Assembly: GCF_009913435.1 (NCBI RefSeq) | Contig: NZ_CP047895.1 | Coordinates: 248,001 to 312,000, forward strand | Source: Sphingomonas changnyeongensis | GTDB lineage: Bacteria; Pseudomonadota; Alphaproteobacteria; Sphingomonadales; Sphingomonadaceae | Length of the DNA stretch: 64,000 nucleotides | Direction of reading: 5' to 3' | Shown: positions 44,087 to 52,732 of the stretch, piece by piece | How positions within the stretch are numbered: the first letter of the stretch is position 1 | Layout: each line of letters starts with the position of its first letter | The notes under the pieces: generated by a model | Databases searched by the model: none | Told to the model about the DNA's origin: nothing | What the model saw: only the letters and a program-made list of their open reading frames with translations | Translations under genes and position numbers: made by a program

Positions 44087-44669
44087 TCCAATCCGCTCGG
44101 GCTGTCCCGGCGGCGTGACGAGGGCATTGATCGCAGCTATCCTTTAACGACCTCCCAGAATATGGTTACGGAGAATTACCTATCCTATAATCATGCCGCT
44201 CGGAATGGCCCTGCCGGGTGCATCTCGCCGGTCAGAACGAGCTGATAAAAAGCGTTTTTTCAGCATCCTGGCGAAAGCGCCTGCGGATCCGGGCAGCGGC
44301 GCGGCTCTCCGCAAACAAGGCGCGATCCAGCACCGGCCAGTGCCCGGATCGGGGCGAAAACAGGCCCGACTCCGGCGCGTGGCGGCGGTGCGGCGCCCGC
44401 GATCCGTTCAGAAATGCAGCGGATGTTAACGCGAACGTCCGCCCCCGGACGCCCGGCGCGCGGTGCACACACGGCCAAGCCCGGACGTCCCCGACAGTCA
44501 TGCGCGATGCATCCACCCGATCGCTCCCCGCACCGGTTTCTTTTCCGTTATAGAGCGGACGAACCGCCGGACGGCGTTTTGCGGCCGAAATCAGCAGTCA
44601 GCCGCGTCGGCAACCGGCGGTTGCGGCGCGTTGCTGCTTGCCCGGCCCCGGTCCGGTCGGGCGATCGGA
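44087..44669. other. Intergenic region (583 bases) between the sigma factor and flagellar genes
   Basis: No protein-coding gene is supported. The left part holds promoter sequence for the sigma factor gene, a CTATAAT element at 44185-44191 (plus strand) and an inverted repeat with T-run at 44241-44264. The remaining 400 bases are GC-rich with only a short GCAACC/GGTTGC stem at 44610-44624. Confidence 0.6.
44185..44264 (+). ncRNA. Candidate small RNA with promoter-like box and terminator-like hairpin
   Basis: TATCCTATAAT at 44181-44191 resembles the CTATAAT element of the flagellar promoters, but no plus-strand gene follows. About 50 bases on, GCTGATAAAAA-GCG-TTTTTTCAGC forms a near-perfect hairpin with a T-run. 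A transcript of roughly 65 bases is possible. No known RNA family is recognised; this is speculative. Confidence 0.2.
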
Positions 44670-45689
44670 TCAGCCCGCGAAGCGCGCGGGATCGATATGA
44701 CGGTCGACAAAGCCGAGCAGCCAGTCGCGGTGCGCGGCGGTCGCCTGGCCGGCCTCGGCGATGCGCGCAGCCGCAGCGCCGCCGCCAATCTGGGCGACCA
44801 GCAGCTTTTCCGCCCGCGCCGCGGGCAGCCCGCCCATGCTCAGGAACCTGACCGCATCGCCCGCGCCCAGATGGTGGCCGAGATAGGCGGCGCGGGCGAT
44901 TTCGGCCATGCCATCACCGATCCGCACCCCGGCTGCCTGCAGCCGGTCGAGGTTGCGGCGCGCATAATCGGCGGTTGCCTCGATCGCGGCGCGCGCATCA
45001 TAGCGCAGCGCCAGCAGGTCCGAGCGCGCCGCGGCGACGACGCGCCCGCCCTCGTCCAGCCAGCCGCGTTCATGCGCGGCGCGGTTGAGCCAGGTGCCGG
45101 GGCGCTCCGCCTCGCCTTCCCAGGTGCCGGCCAGAAACTGGCCGAGCCCGGCCGCACTCGACCGGGGATTGCGGCTGTGGGTGTTCCAGCTGCCGTCGCG
45201 CTTCTTCGCGGCCTCCGCATCGATGATCGCAGCGAGCGCGGGCGCGGGCAGGCCGGTGCGGGCAGCGGCAGAGTCGATGGCGGCGGCATGGCGCGCATTG
45301 GGGCCAAGGCCGGACGGCGCGGCCGCGCTGCGGCGGCCATCGGCATCGGCGGTGCCGGAATCGGCGCGGCCGGGGGCGCGATCGGGCACCGGCCCGGCAA
45401 CCGGCTGCGGCACCGGCGCGGCAAAGTTTTCAGGCAGCAGCTGCTGGGGCCCCCGCGCGCGCCCGGCGGCCTCGGGCAGGCCCGCCGACAGCGCATCGAT
45501 CAGCGAATCGAGATCGAACCCGCCGGCACTGGCAAGCGTGCTCGCCCCCGCCTGCCCCTCGCCATCGCGGTCCCCGCTGCCGAGCGCGGCGCGCCACAGC
45601 CGGCTGGTCATCTCGCTCTTGGCGCTCGCATAGATGAACGCCGCCCGCTCGGCCGGGGCGAGTGCCTTCAGATCGGGGCGGACGATCAT
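44670..45689 (-). CDS. Predicted peptidoglycan hydrolase (lytic transglycosylase-like) of the flagellar cluster
   Basis: A 339-residue protein. Residues about 1-125 are low-complexity. The lysozyme-like part covers about 130-290, with PALAAIIDAEAAKKRDGSW, a catalytic-glutamate candidate in IIDAE, GLGQFLAGTWEGEAE and AYLGHHLGAGDA. It overlaps the fliJ-like gene by four bases (ATGA) and lies at the end of the fliI operon, so it may open the cell wall for the rod, as the FlgJ muramidase does elsewhere. No signal peptide is seen; export through the flagellar system is inferred. Confidence 0.65.
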   Translation of the reverse strand: MIVRPDLKALAPAERAAFIYASAKSEMTSRLWRAALGSGDRDGEGQAGASTLASAGGFDLDSLIDALSAGLPEAAGRARGPQQLLPENFAAPVPQPVAGPVPDRAPGRADSGTADADGRRSAAAPSGLGPNARHAAAIDSAAARTGLPAPALAAIIDAEAAKKRDGSWNTHSRNPRSSAAGLGQFLAGTWEGEAERPGTWLNRAAHERGWLDEGGRVVAAARSDLLALRYDARAAIEATADYARRNLDRLQAAGVRIGDGMAEIARAAYLGHHLGAGDAVRFLSMGGLPAARAEKLLVAQIGGGAAAARIAEAGQATAAHRDWLLGFVDRHIDPARFAG

Positions 45690-46129
45690 GGCCGGCGTTG
45701 CCGGGCCGCGCGCCGGGCGCGGGCGACGCGCAGCAGCCCGGCGGCGGCGCGGTCATCATCCTCCGCCTGTTCGGCGGCGGCGGCGGCCTGACGCATCGTC
45801 GCCGCAAACTTGTCGGCGGCGCTCTCCACGGCCTTCAGTGACCCATAGGCCTCGCGCGCACGGGCGCGCAGCTGATCGAGCTGCCGGTCGGCGGCGGCGC
45901 GGTCGGCGGCCAGCCGCGCGCGTTCGTCGCGCATCCGCAGGAAGTAACGGTTCTCGGGCAGGCGCCAGTCCGCGGCCGCCACACGGTGCTCGGCCTGGAT
46001 CGCGGCCTGCACCTCGGTCGTGCGGCGGTGCAGCCGGTCTGCGGTCTCAAGCGCCACGCTGATTTCGACCTTGATCTGGTCAACCGTGCGCTGCTGGATG
46101 GTGAGCGCGGCGTGATAAGGCGTCTTCAT
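45686..46129 (-). CDS. fliJ: FliJ-like coiled-coil protein
   Basis: A 147-residue, charged, almost fully helical protein with heptad-like spacing and no membrane segment, beginning MKTPYHAALTIQQRTVDQIKV. Its place directly after fliI with a four-base overlap, size and coiled-coil nature fit FliJ, the central stalk and chaperone escort of the flagellar export ATPase. Sequence identity in FliJ proteins is low, so assignment rests mainly on context. Confidence 0.7.
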   Translation of the reverse strand: MKTPYHAALTIQQRTVDQIKVEISVALETADRLHRRTTEVQAAIQAEHRVAAADWRLPENRYFLRMRDERARLAADRAAADRQLDQLRARAREAYGSLKAVESAADKFAATMRQAAAAAEQAEDDDRAAAGLLRVARARRAARQRRP

Positions 46130-47556
46130 GCCGCCTCGCGCATCAGGTCATCGGGCTGGCCGGCCGGATCAGGCGCGCCATCCGCCCCCGCCCAGTCCGC
46201 GCCCTGCGCCGCGTCCTCTTCGGCGTCCGCGTCGGCGGTGCCGATGATCTCGCCCAGCGCGGCAAAGGTCGCGCCGGCCCATCCGCGATCATCCTTGCCC
46301 TGATTGATCAGCGCCTCGATCGCCGGGGCCAGTGCGATCGCCTGATCGACCTCGGGGCTGGCGCCGGCCTTGTACGCGCCCAGCCGGACCATGTCCTCCA
46401 TGTCCTGATAAAGCGACATCAGCCGCCGCGCCTCGATCCGCGCGGCGTTTTCCGCCGGGCTGTGCGCATGGGGCAAGGTGCGGCTGACCGATTTCAGCAC
46501 GTCGATGGCCGGATAGCGGCCGCGCTCGGCGATCCGCCGGCTCATCACGACATGGCCGTCCAGAATGCCGCGCACGGCATCGGCCACCGGTTCATTGTGA
46601 TCGTCGCCATCGACCAGCACGGTGAACAGGCCGGTGATCGATCCCTGGCCCGGCCGCCCCGGGCCGGCGCGTTCGAGCAGGCGCGGCAGTTCGGCAAACA
46701 CGGTCGGCGTATAGCCCTTGGTCGCCGGCGGCTCGCCGCTCGCCAGCCCGATCTCGCGCTGCGCCATCGCAAAGCGGGTGACCGAATCCATCAGGCACAG
46801 CACGTGCAGCCCCTGGTCGCGGAAATATTCGGCGATGGCGAGGGTGGTCCACGCCGCCTGACGGCGCATCAGCGCCGGTTCGTCCGATGTCGCGACGACG
46901 ACGACGCTGCGCGCCAGACCCTCCGGTCCCAGATCATCCTCGACAAATTCCTGCACCTCGCGGCCGCGCTCGCCGATCAGGCCGATCACCGCGACATCGC
47001 ACGCCGTCCAGCGCGCCAGCATCGACAGCAGCACCGACTTGCCGACGCCCGAACCGGCGAACAGCCCCAGCCGCTGGCCCGCGCACAAAGGCGCGAACAC
47101 GTCGAGCGCGCGCACCCCGGTTTCGATCTTCGCCCCCACCCGCGCGCGTTCGGCGGCGGCGGGCGGCATCGCCTTGATCGGCCGCGCCTCGGCTCCCGCA
47201 ATCGGCGCCGGGCGGCCGTCAATCGGCCGCCCCAGCCCGTCGACCATGCGGCCGAGCCAGGCGGTCGACGGGCGGAGCACGAACTGGCCGGCGACCAGAT
47301 CGGCGCGCGCGCCCGAGGCAATGCCCTGCGGGTCGCGGAACGACAGGCAATGGGCGATGTCATGATCCAGGCCGGTCACTTCGGCCTCGACCAGCCCGTC
47401 GGCACCGGCAATCGACAGCCGCGACCCGATGCGCGCGGCCCCGGCCAGCCCGGCCACCTCGATCAGCGCGCCGCGCACGCCGACGACCTTGCCGAAACGC
47501 AGATCGGGATCGAGCGTGGCGACCGACTGGGCCAGCGCCGACAGGTCGCGCAGCAT
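46126..47556 (-). CDS. fliI: Flagellum-specific ATP synthase FliI
   Basis: The export ATPase of the flagellar type III system, 476 residues. Walker A is FAGSGVGKSVLL, with VIGLIGERGREVQEF, Walker B region VLCLMDSVTRFAMAQREIGLA (interior DSVTR), and the GDDHNEPVADA and VLKSVSRTLP blocks of the FliI/F1-beta family. It ends with an acidic, alanine-rich tail. The fliJ-like gene overlaps its stop by four bases, and flbT precedes it by one base. Confidence 0.93.
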   Translation of the reverse strand: MLRDLSALAQSVATLDPDLRFGKVVGVRGALIEVAGLAGAARIGSRLSIAGADGLVEAEVTGLDHDIAHCLSFRDPQGIASGARADLVAGQFVLRPSTAWLGRMVDGLGRPIDGRPAPIAGAEARPIKAMPPAAAERARVGAKIETGVRALDVFAPLCAGQRLGLFAGSGVGKSVLLSMLARWTACDVAVIGLIGERGREVQEFVEDDLGPEGLARSVVVVATSDEPALMRRQAAWTTLAIAEYFRDQGLHVLCLMDSVTRFAMAQREIGLASGEPPATKGYTPTVFAELPRLLERAGPGRPGQGSITGLFTVLVDGDDHNEPVADAVRGILDGHVVMSRRIAERGRYPAIDVLKSVSRTLPHAHSPAENAARIEARRLMSLYQDMEDMVRLGAYKAGASPEVDQAIALAPAIEALINQGKDDRGWAGATFAALGEIIGTADADAEEDAAQGADWAGADGAPDPAGQPDDLMREAA

Positions 47557-47557
47557 G

Positions 47558-47965
47558 TCAGGCCGCCTGTTCCGGCTGCGCGTCGGCCAGCAGCTCGTCC
47601 TCCAGCCGCATCAGCTGGCGGCAATCGCCGAGCGCACGATAATATTGCATGGCCGCGACGTTGCGCGCGAAACTCATCGTCGCGACGCTGGCCTCAGGCG
47701 TCCTGAGCAGCGCCGACACATTGCGCAGCGCCTCGATGATCCGGTCCTGGTGCGCCTCGCTGCTTTCGGCATCGATATAGGCCATCATCGTGTGGAAATA
47801 GAGCAGGCGGGCCGGGGTATCGGCCTCGGCCGGGCTCATGATCTCGCGCCCGCGCAGGATCGCCGCCTTGGATTCGACGGCCAGCTCGGTGCGGCCGACC
47901 GCGCTCAACACCGCGCCGTTCACGATCACCTTTTCGCCGGGCCGGAGTGAAATGCGGAGGGTCAT
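47558..47965 (-). CDS. flbT: Flagellar regulator FlbT
   Basis: A 135-residue protein. It begins MTLRISLRPGEKVIVNGAVL, the signature start of FlbT, followed by ILRGREIMSPAEADTPARLL and LYFHTMMAYID. In Caulobacter FlbT binds flagellin mRNA and blocks its translation until the hook is finished. FlaF, often next to it, is not present here. GGAGGGTC-like sequence is not ideally placed; ATG 47965 is set by homology. Confidence 0.88.
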   Translation of the reverse strand: MTLRISLRPGEKVIVNGAVLSAVGRTELAVESKAAILRGREIMSPAEADTPARLLYFHTMMAYIDAESSEAHQDRIIEALRNVSALLRTPEASVATMSFARNVAAMQYYRALGDCRQLMRLEDELLADAQPEQAA

Positions 47966-47992
47966 GCTGCAATCCTTCAGTCTGTCCCCTCT

Positions 47993-48000
47993 CCTATAGG
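47993..48000 (-). promoter_or_regulatory. CCTATAGG box upstream of flbT
   Basis: A palindromic variant of the CTATAAT flagellar element lies 28 bases before the flbT start. The GGCAA-N3-TTGCC palindrome sits 29 bases further upstream. Confidence 0.35.
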
Positions 48001-48029
48001 ACGAACATGGGGCGAACGGCGGCATGTGC

Positions 48030-48042
48030 GGCAATATTTGCC
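48030..48042. promoter_or_regulatory. GGCAA-TAT-TTGCC palindrome in the flbT/flgE divergent region
   Basis: A perfect 5-bp inverted repeat with a three-base spacer, typical of a dimeric regulator site. The same repeat, with only the spacer changed, is found in the fliL/flgF divergent region at 59555-59567. A further TTTGCC half-site lies 20 bases on (48057-48062). Confidence 0.5.
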
Positions 48043-48134
48043 TAGGCCCGGCGGAATTTGCCGCCCCGCACCCGGCCGGCACGGCCCGGGAAAAAAGCCG
48101 TGGCAACCGCATTTTGGTCGCCCCCACCCCCCTC

Positions 48135-48141
48135 CTATAAT
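48135..48141 (+). promoter_or_regulatory. CTATAAT element upstream of flgE
   Basis: TCCTATAAT lies 50 bases before the flgE start. It matches elements before other flagellar genes in the window and resembles a -10 hexamer. Confidence 0.45.
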
Positions 48142-48191
48142 GGTGAATGCAGGCGGGCGACGAGCGCCCGACATGTCCCAGGAGACCTCTT

Positions 48192-49493
48192 TTGAGCCTC
48201 TTTTCCGCTCTTTATGCCGGCGTGTCCGGCCTCGGCGCCAAATCGAGCGCGATGGCAACCGTCGCCGACAACATCACCAACATCAACACCGTCGGCTATA
48301 AAGGCGTGACGACAGAGTTCCGCACGCTCGTGACCGACGGCCGGCTGCGCTCCAGCTATTCGGCCGGCGGCGTCGCCGCCGCACCGCAGGCGCTGATCTC
48401 CAAGCAGGGCCTGCTCCAGGCGTCGGCCAGCGAGACCGATCTGGGCATTGACGGGGCCGGCTTCTTCGTCGTGCGCACCGGCTCGGACCGCGATGCCGAC
48501 ATCGCCTTCACCCGCGCCGGATCGTTCAAGCCCGACCTTGACGGCTTCATGCGCAACACCAGCGGCTTCTATCTGCAGGGCTGGCGGCTCGACGCCCAGG
48601 GCCAGTTCGTCAACACCGGCAACACCAACGCGCTTGAGCCGGTGCGGCTGAGCGAGCTGACCGGTTCGGCGGCGCCGACGACGCGGGTCCAGTTCCGCGC
48701 CAATCTCCAGTCGGACCAGGTGCCGTTTGCCGGCACCTATGCGGCGGGCAACATGGCCGCAGGCACGGTGACGCCGCATTTCCAGCGCGCCTTCGACGTG
48801 TTCGATTCGCAGGGCAGCGCGCACCGCATCAACTTTGCCTATCTGAAGACCGGCCCGAACACCTGGCGCAGCGAAATCTATGCGGTGCCGGCGAGCGACG
48901 TGACGGCGGCGGGCGGCCTGCTCGCCAGCGGCACCGTCGCCTTCAACCCCGATGGCAGCCTCAACCTTGCCGGCTCGACGCCCGCGCTGTTCGCGCCGCT
49001 GTCGGTCAGCTGGACCAACGGCGCGGGGTCGCAGCCGATCAACCTGGCGCTCGGCAGCAATGGCGGGCTCGACGGCCTGACCCAGTTCGGGGCCACCTCG
49101 TCGCTGATCTCCTCGTCGGTCGATGGCGGCCTGCTCGGCAACATCGCCTCGGTCGAAGTGTCGAAGGAAGGCGTGGTCAGCGCGATCTTCGAGGACGGCA
49201 CGGCCCGGCGGGTGTTCCAGCTGCCGATCGCCACCTTCCAGAACCCCGACGGGCTGAACCGGCTGACCGGCAACGCCTTCGCCGTGTCCGGCGCTTCGGG
49301 TTCGGCGGCGATCAACACGCCCGGCGCGCTCGGCGCGGGGACGATCGCGGCCAACACGCTTGAAGCGTCGAACGTCGATCTGGCGCAGGAGTTCACCAAC
49401 ATGATCCGTTTCCAGCGCGCCTACAGCGCGTCGTCCAAGATCATCACGACCGTGGACGACATGCTGCAGGAACTGAGCAACCTGAAGCGCTGA
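48192..49493 (+). CDS. flgE: Flagellar hook protein FlgE
   Basis: Builds the hook that joins the rod to the filament; exported by the flagellar system. The 433-residue protein starts at TTG 48192 (MSLFSALYAGVSGLG), placed seven bases after GGAG, which gives the typical FlgE N-terminus. DNITNINTVGYKG, the DGAGFFVVRTG core and the C-terminal LEASNVDLAQEFTNMI with FQRAYSASSKIIT are conserved rod/hook motifs. It heads a flgE-flgK-flgL unit. Confidence 0.93.
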   Translation: MSLFSALYAGVSGLGAKSSAMATVADNITNINTVGYKGVTTEFRTLVTDGRLRSSYSAGGVAAAPQALISKQGLLQASASETDLGIDGAGFFVVRTGSDRDADIAFTRAGSFKPDLDGFMRNTSGFYLQGWRLDAQGQFVNTGNTNALEPVRLSELTGSAAPTTRVQFRANLQSDQVPFAGTYAAGNMAAGTVTPHFQRAFDVFDSQGSAHRINFAYLKTGPNTWRSEIYAVPASDVTAAGGLLASGTVAFNPDGSLNLAGSTPALFAPLSVSWTNGAGSQPINLALGSNGGLDGLTQFGATSSLISSSVDGGLLGNIASVEVSKEGVVSAIFEDGTARRVFQLPIATFQNPDGLNRLTGNAFAVSGASGSAAINTPGALGAGTIAANTLEASNVDLAQEFTNMIRFQRAYSASSKIITTVDDMLQELSNLKR

Positions 49494-49550
49494 TCTGACC
49501 CCCGATCCGCGCGCACGTCCCCCGCCCGACAGCCAGAGGCCTGAAACACC

Positions 49551-51646
49551 GTGTCCCTGAACGATATTCTCGGCTCCGCACTTTCCGGCCTCGGCGCGGC
49601 GCAGGCGGGCCTGCGCGCGGCTTCGAACAACATCGCCAATGTCAGCACGCCCGGCTATGCCCGCGAGCGGGTGAATCTGGCGACCAGCGTCACCTCGGGC
49701 CGCATTACCGGCGTGCGGGTCAGCGAGCCGGAGCGTGTCGCCGACCGCTTCCTCGAGGCCAATGTCTATCGGCGCCAGGGCGATTTCGGCCGGTCGGAAG
49801 TGGTCGCCAATTATCTCAACCGGCTTCAGTCGCTGCTCGGCGCGCCGGGGATGAATCGGGCCTTCCCGCCCGGCTCGACGCCATCGGCGCGGCAGCCGTG
49901 GCGATGACCGGTTCGGCCTCGACCGAACAGACGGTGCGCAACTTCACCGCCAATGTGCAGGACGCGCTGGTGTCGATGCAGCAGGTGTCGCGCGACGTGT
50001 CGGTGCTCAAGACCGACGTCGAATCCGAGGTCGGCTACACGATCGACACGATCAACAACCTGCTGCGGCGCATCTCCGACCTGAACGACACCGTGTCGCG
50101 CGCCGCATCCCAGGGCCGCGCAACCGGCGGGGCGACCGATCTGCGCATGACCGCGGTCGAGGAACTCGCCAGCCTGATCAAGGTCACGGTGCGCGAAATG
50201 CCCGACGGGCGGCTCAACATCGAAACCGCAGGCGGCGTCGCGCTGGTCGACAAGCGTCTGCGCCAGCTGTCCTATCCGGTCGGCGACGGCGTCGATCAGC
50301 CGGTCTATCCGCCCATCGACATCCGCTTCGTCGAGGAAGATGGCAGCATGGGCCCGCTGACCGGCGAGCGTCTGGACGGCCCCGCGATCGGTGGCAAGCT
50401 GGGCGGGCTGATCGATCTGCGCGACCGGGCGCTGCCCGCCTTTGGCGAGGAAGTCGGCACGCTGTTCGGCGGCCTTGCCGAAACGCTCAATGCCGTCGCC
50501 AATGCCAGCACGACCGTGCCCGCACCCAACCGGCTTGAAGGACGGCAGAGCGGCATGGCGCTGACCGACCGGCTGGGCTTTACCGGCCGGGCGGTGTTTG
50601 CCGTCACCCAGACCAATGGCAATCTGGTCGCGCGCACCACGGTTGATTTCAGCACACTCGGTGCCGGCGCGACCATCGGTGATGCGATTGCGGCGATCAA
50701 TGCCGGGCTGGGCGGGGCCGCGACCGCGACCTGGAACAATGGCCAGCTGTCGATCACCGCTGCCGCGCCCGGCAATGGCGTGGTGATCGCGCAGGATCCG
50801 GCGCAGCCGAGCAGCCGGGCCGGTGTCGGCTTTTCGCAGTTTTTCGGCCTCAACGATATCATCACCAGCCCGCGCGGCACGCTGGTTCCGCCCGGCTTCA
50901 TCGGCACCGACGCGCATGGCTTCACGACCGGCGAGACGGTCGAGCTGCTGGTGCGCGACCCCAATGGCCGCGTCGTCGCGCGCCAGACGCTGTCCCCGGC
51001 AACCGGCGGCACGTTCAACGATCTGACCACGGCTCTGAATGGCGGTCCGCTGAGCGCCTTTGGCAGTTTCGCGCTCGATGCGCGCGGGCGGATGCAGTTC
51101 ACTCCCAATGCCGCGATCCCGACCGCGTCGGTCAGCATCACGTCGGATTCGACCAGCCGGTTCGGCACGGGCAGGTCCTTCGCCTCGCTGATGGGCCTGT
51201 CGGGCGATAACAGCGGCCTCAATCTTGCGGAGGTCAAGCCGGACGTGCTGGCAACCGCCCAGCGCCTGCCGCTCGCGCGGTTCAACCTCGCGGCCACGGT
51301 CGGCCAGCCCGCGATCGGCGCCGGCGACAATCGCGGCGCGACCGCCTTTGTCGATGAACTGGCCCGGCCGGTCGATCTCGGGCGCAACCGCATCGTCGCG
51401 ATGGAACGCTATGCCAGCCTGGTGCTCGGCCGGGCGGGCATGGACGCCGCCCAGGCACAGGATCAGCTGGTCGACGCCACCGCCCGCCGCGAGGATGCGG
51501 TCAACCGGCGTGACAATTTCTCCGGCGTCAACATCGACGAGGAGCTGTCACAGCTTGTCGTCCTGCAGAACAGCTATTCGGCCGCCGCGCGCGTGATGAG
51601 CACGGCGACCGAAATGTACGACACCCTGATCGCCATGGTCGGCTGA
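49551..51646 (+). CDS. flgK: Flagellar hook-associated protein FlgK, frameshifted in this sequence
   Basis: FlgK is the first hook-filament junction protein. The frame from GTG 49551 reads MSLNDILGSALSGLGAAQAG and ASNNIANVSTPGYARERVN, then runs off at the four-G run 49847-49850 (49907 stop). Adding one G restores GDESGLPARLDAIGAA and the frame that continues to 51646, ending with NIDEELSQLVVLQNSYSAAARVM, the FlgK C-terminus. The combined product is about 698 residues. All conserved parts are intact, so a sequencing error is more likely than a dead gene. Confidence 0.85.
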
Positions 51647-51657
51647 AAGGAAAACCG

Positions 51658-52566
51658 ATGACCCGCGTCGCCACCATTCCCAATCAGCGCATCCTGTTTG
51701 GCGCCATCGGCAAGTCGCAGCAGAAGCTGGCCGAAACCCAGATCCAGATGGCCACCGGCAAAAAGGCCCAGGATTTCGCATCGCTGGGCGTCGAGGCCGT
51801 GCGCAACCTGTCGGCGCGCACGCTCGTCGCGCGGCAGGAGGCGCATGGCGCAGTCGCCAAGCGGCTCAACACCACGCTTGCCATTGTCGACGCCAATCTG
51901 GGCGGCGCCGAGGAATCGCTGACCAAGGTCCGCAACGACATTTTGAAGACGGTCGGGACCGGCCAGTCGACCGGGCTGCAGGAAGCGATCGAGGAGGCGT
52001 TCCAGCGCTTCCGCTATGCGATGAACGCCGATGAAGGCGGGCTGCCGCTGTTTGCGGGCTCCCAGACCAACCAGCCGCCCTTTCAGCCGGCGTCGCTGGC
52101 CGACACGATCGGCCTGTCGACCGCCGATGCCTTCACCAACGACAATGTGAAGGCTGCGGCCCGCGTCGCTGACGGGCTGAATGTCGAATATGGCATCGTC
52201 GCCGACGAGATTGGCGCGCGCTTCTTCGAGGCGTTCCGCACGATTGCCGAGGCCGGCACGATCGACAATCAGCCGACCGCCGCGCAGCTGGACGCGCTCA
52301 ACGACGCCGTCGCCCTGCTCGACGAGGGGCTGAAGACGCTGCGCACCGTCAATGGCGAAAATGGCCGCCGCCGGGCGCAGATCGAGACGCTCGAAACCCG
52401 CGCAGAGGAACGCACGCTGCTGCTCAAGGAGCTGATCTCGGAAAACGAGGATGCAGACCTGTCCCAGGTGGCTTCGGAACTGGTGCAGCGGCGCACGACG
52501 CTCGAGGCGAGCTACCAGACCTTTGCCCGGCTGTCGGGGCTGAGCCTGGTGAATTTCCTGCGCTGA
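51658..52566 (+). CDS. flgL: Flagellar hook-associated protein FlgL
   Basis: The 302-residue second junction protein, related to flagellin at both ends. The N-terminus has MATGKKAQDFASLG and the C-terminus SELVQRRTTLEASYQTFARL and SLVNFLR, typical of the flagellin/FlgL fold. It follows flgK by 11 bases with AAAGGAAAACC upstream of the ATG, so it is co-transcribed. A strong bidirectional terminator follows 38 bases after the stop. Confidence 0.9.
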   Translation: MTRVATIPNQRILFGAIGKSQQKLAETQIQMATGKKAQDFASLGVEAVRNLSARTLVARQEAHGAVAKRLNTTLAIVDANLGGAEESLTKVRNDILKTVGTGQSTGLQEAIEEAFQRFRYAMNADEGGLPLFAGSQTNQPPFQPASLADTIGLSTADAFTNDNVKAAARVADGLNVEYGIVADEIGARFFEAFRTIAEAGTIDNQPTAAQLDALNDAVALLDEGLKTLRTVNGENGRRRAQIETLETRAEERTLLLKELISENEDADLSQVASELVQRRTTLEASYQTFARLSGLSLVNFLR

Positions 52567-52604
52567 TCCCGGCCGGGGCGGCAAGTGCCGCCGGAGGGGT
52601 GAAC

Positions 52605-52646
52605 AAAAAAAGGCGTCGCGGCACGGAGCCGCGACGCCCTTTTTTT
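52605..52646. terminator. Bidirectional intrinsic terminator between flgL and the HD-GYP gene
   Basis: An 11-bp perfect stem (GGCGTCGCGGC/GCCGCGACGCC) with a five-base loop is flanked by A7 on the left and T7 on the right, so it works for both converging transcripts. Confidence 0.9.
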
Positions 52647-52732
52647 CATGCGCGCAACCGCAGGTGCGGGCAGGACCACCGCAAACTGGCGCAACCCGGA
52701 CCGGGGCGCGGGACAATGGAATGCCGCCGGTC

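Noticed and set aside
47966..48191. Sigma-54 (-24/-12) promoter in the flbT/flgE region
   Set aside because: No TGGCAC-N5-TTGC with correct spacing; the GGCAA palindrome has the wrong GG-to-GC distance.
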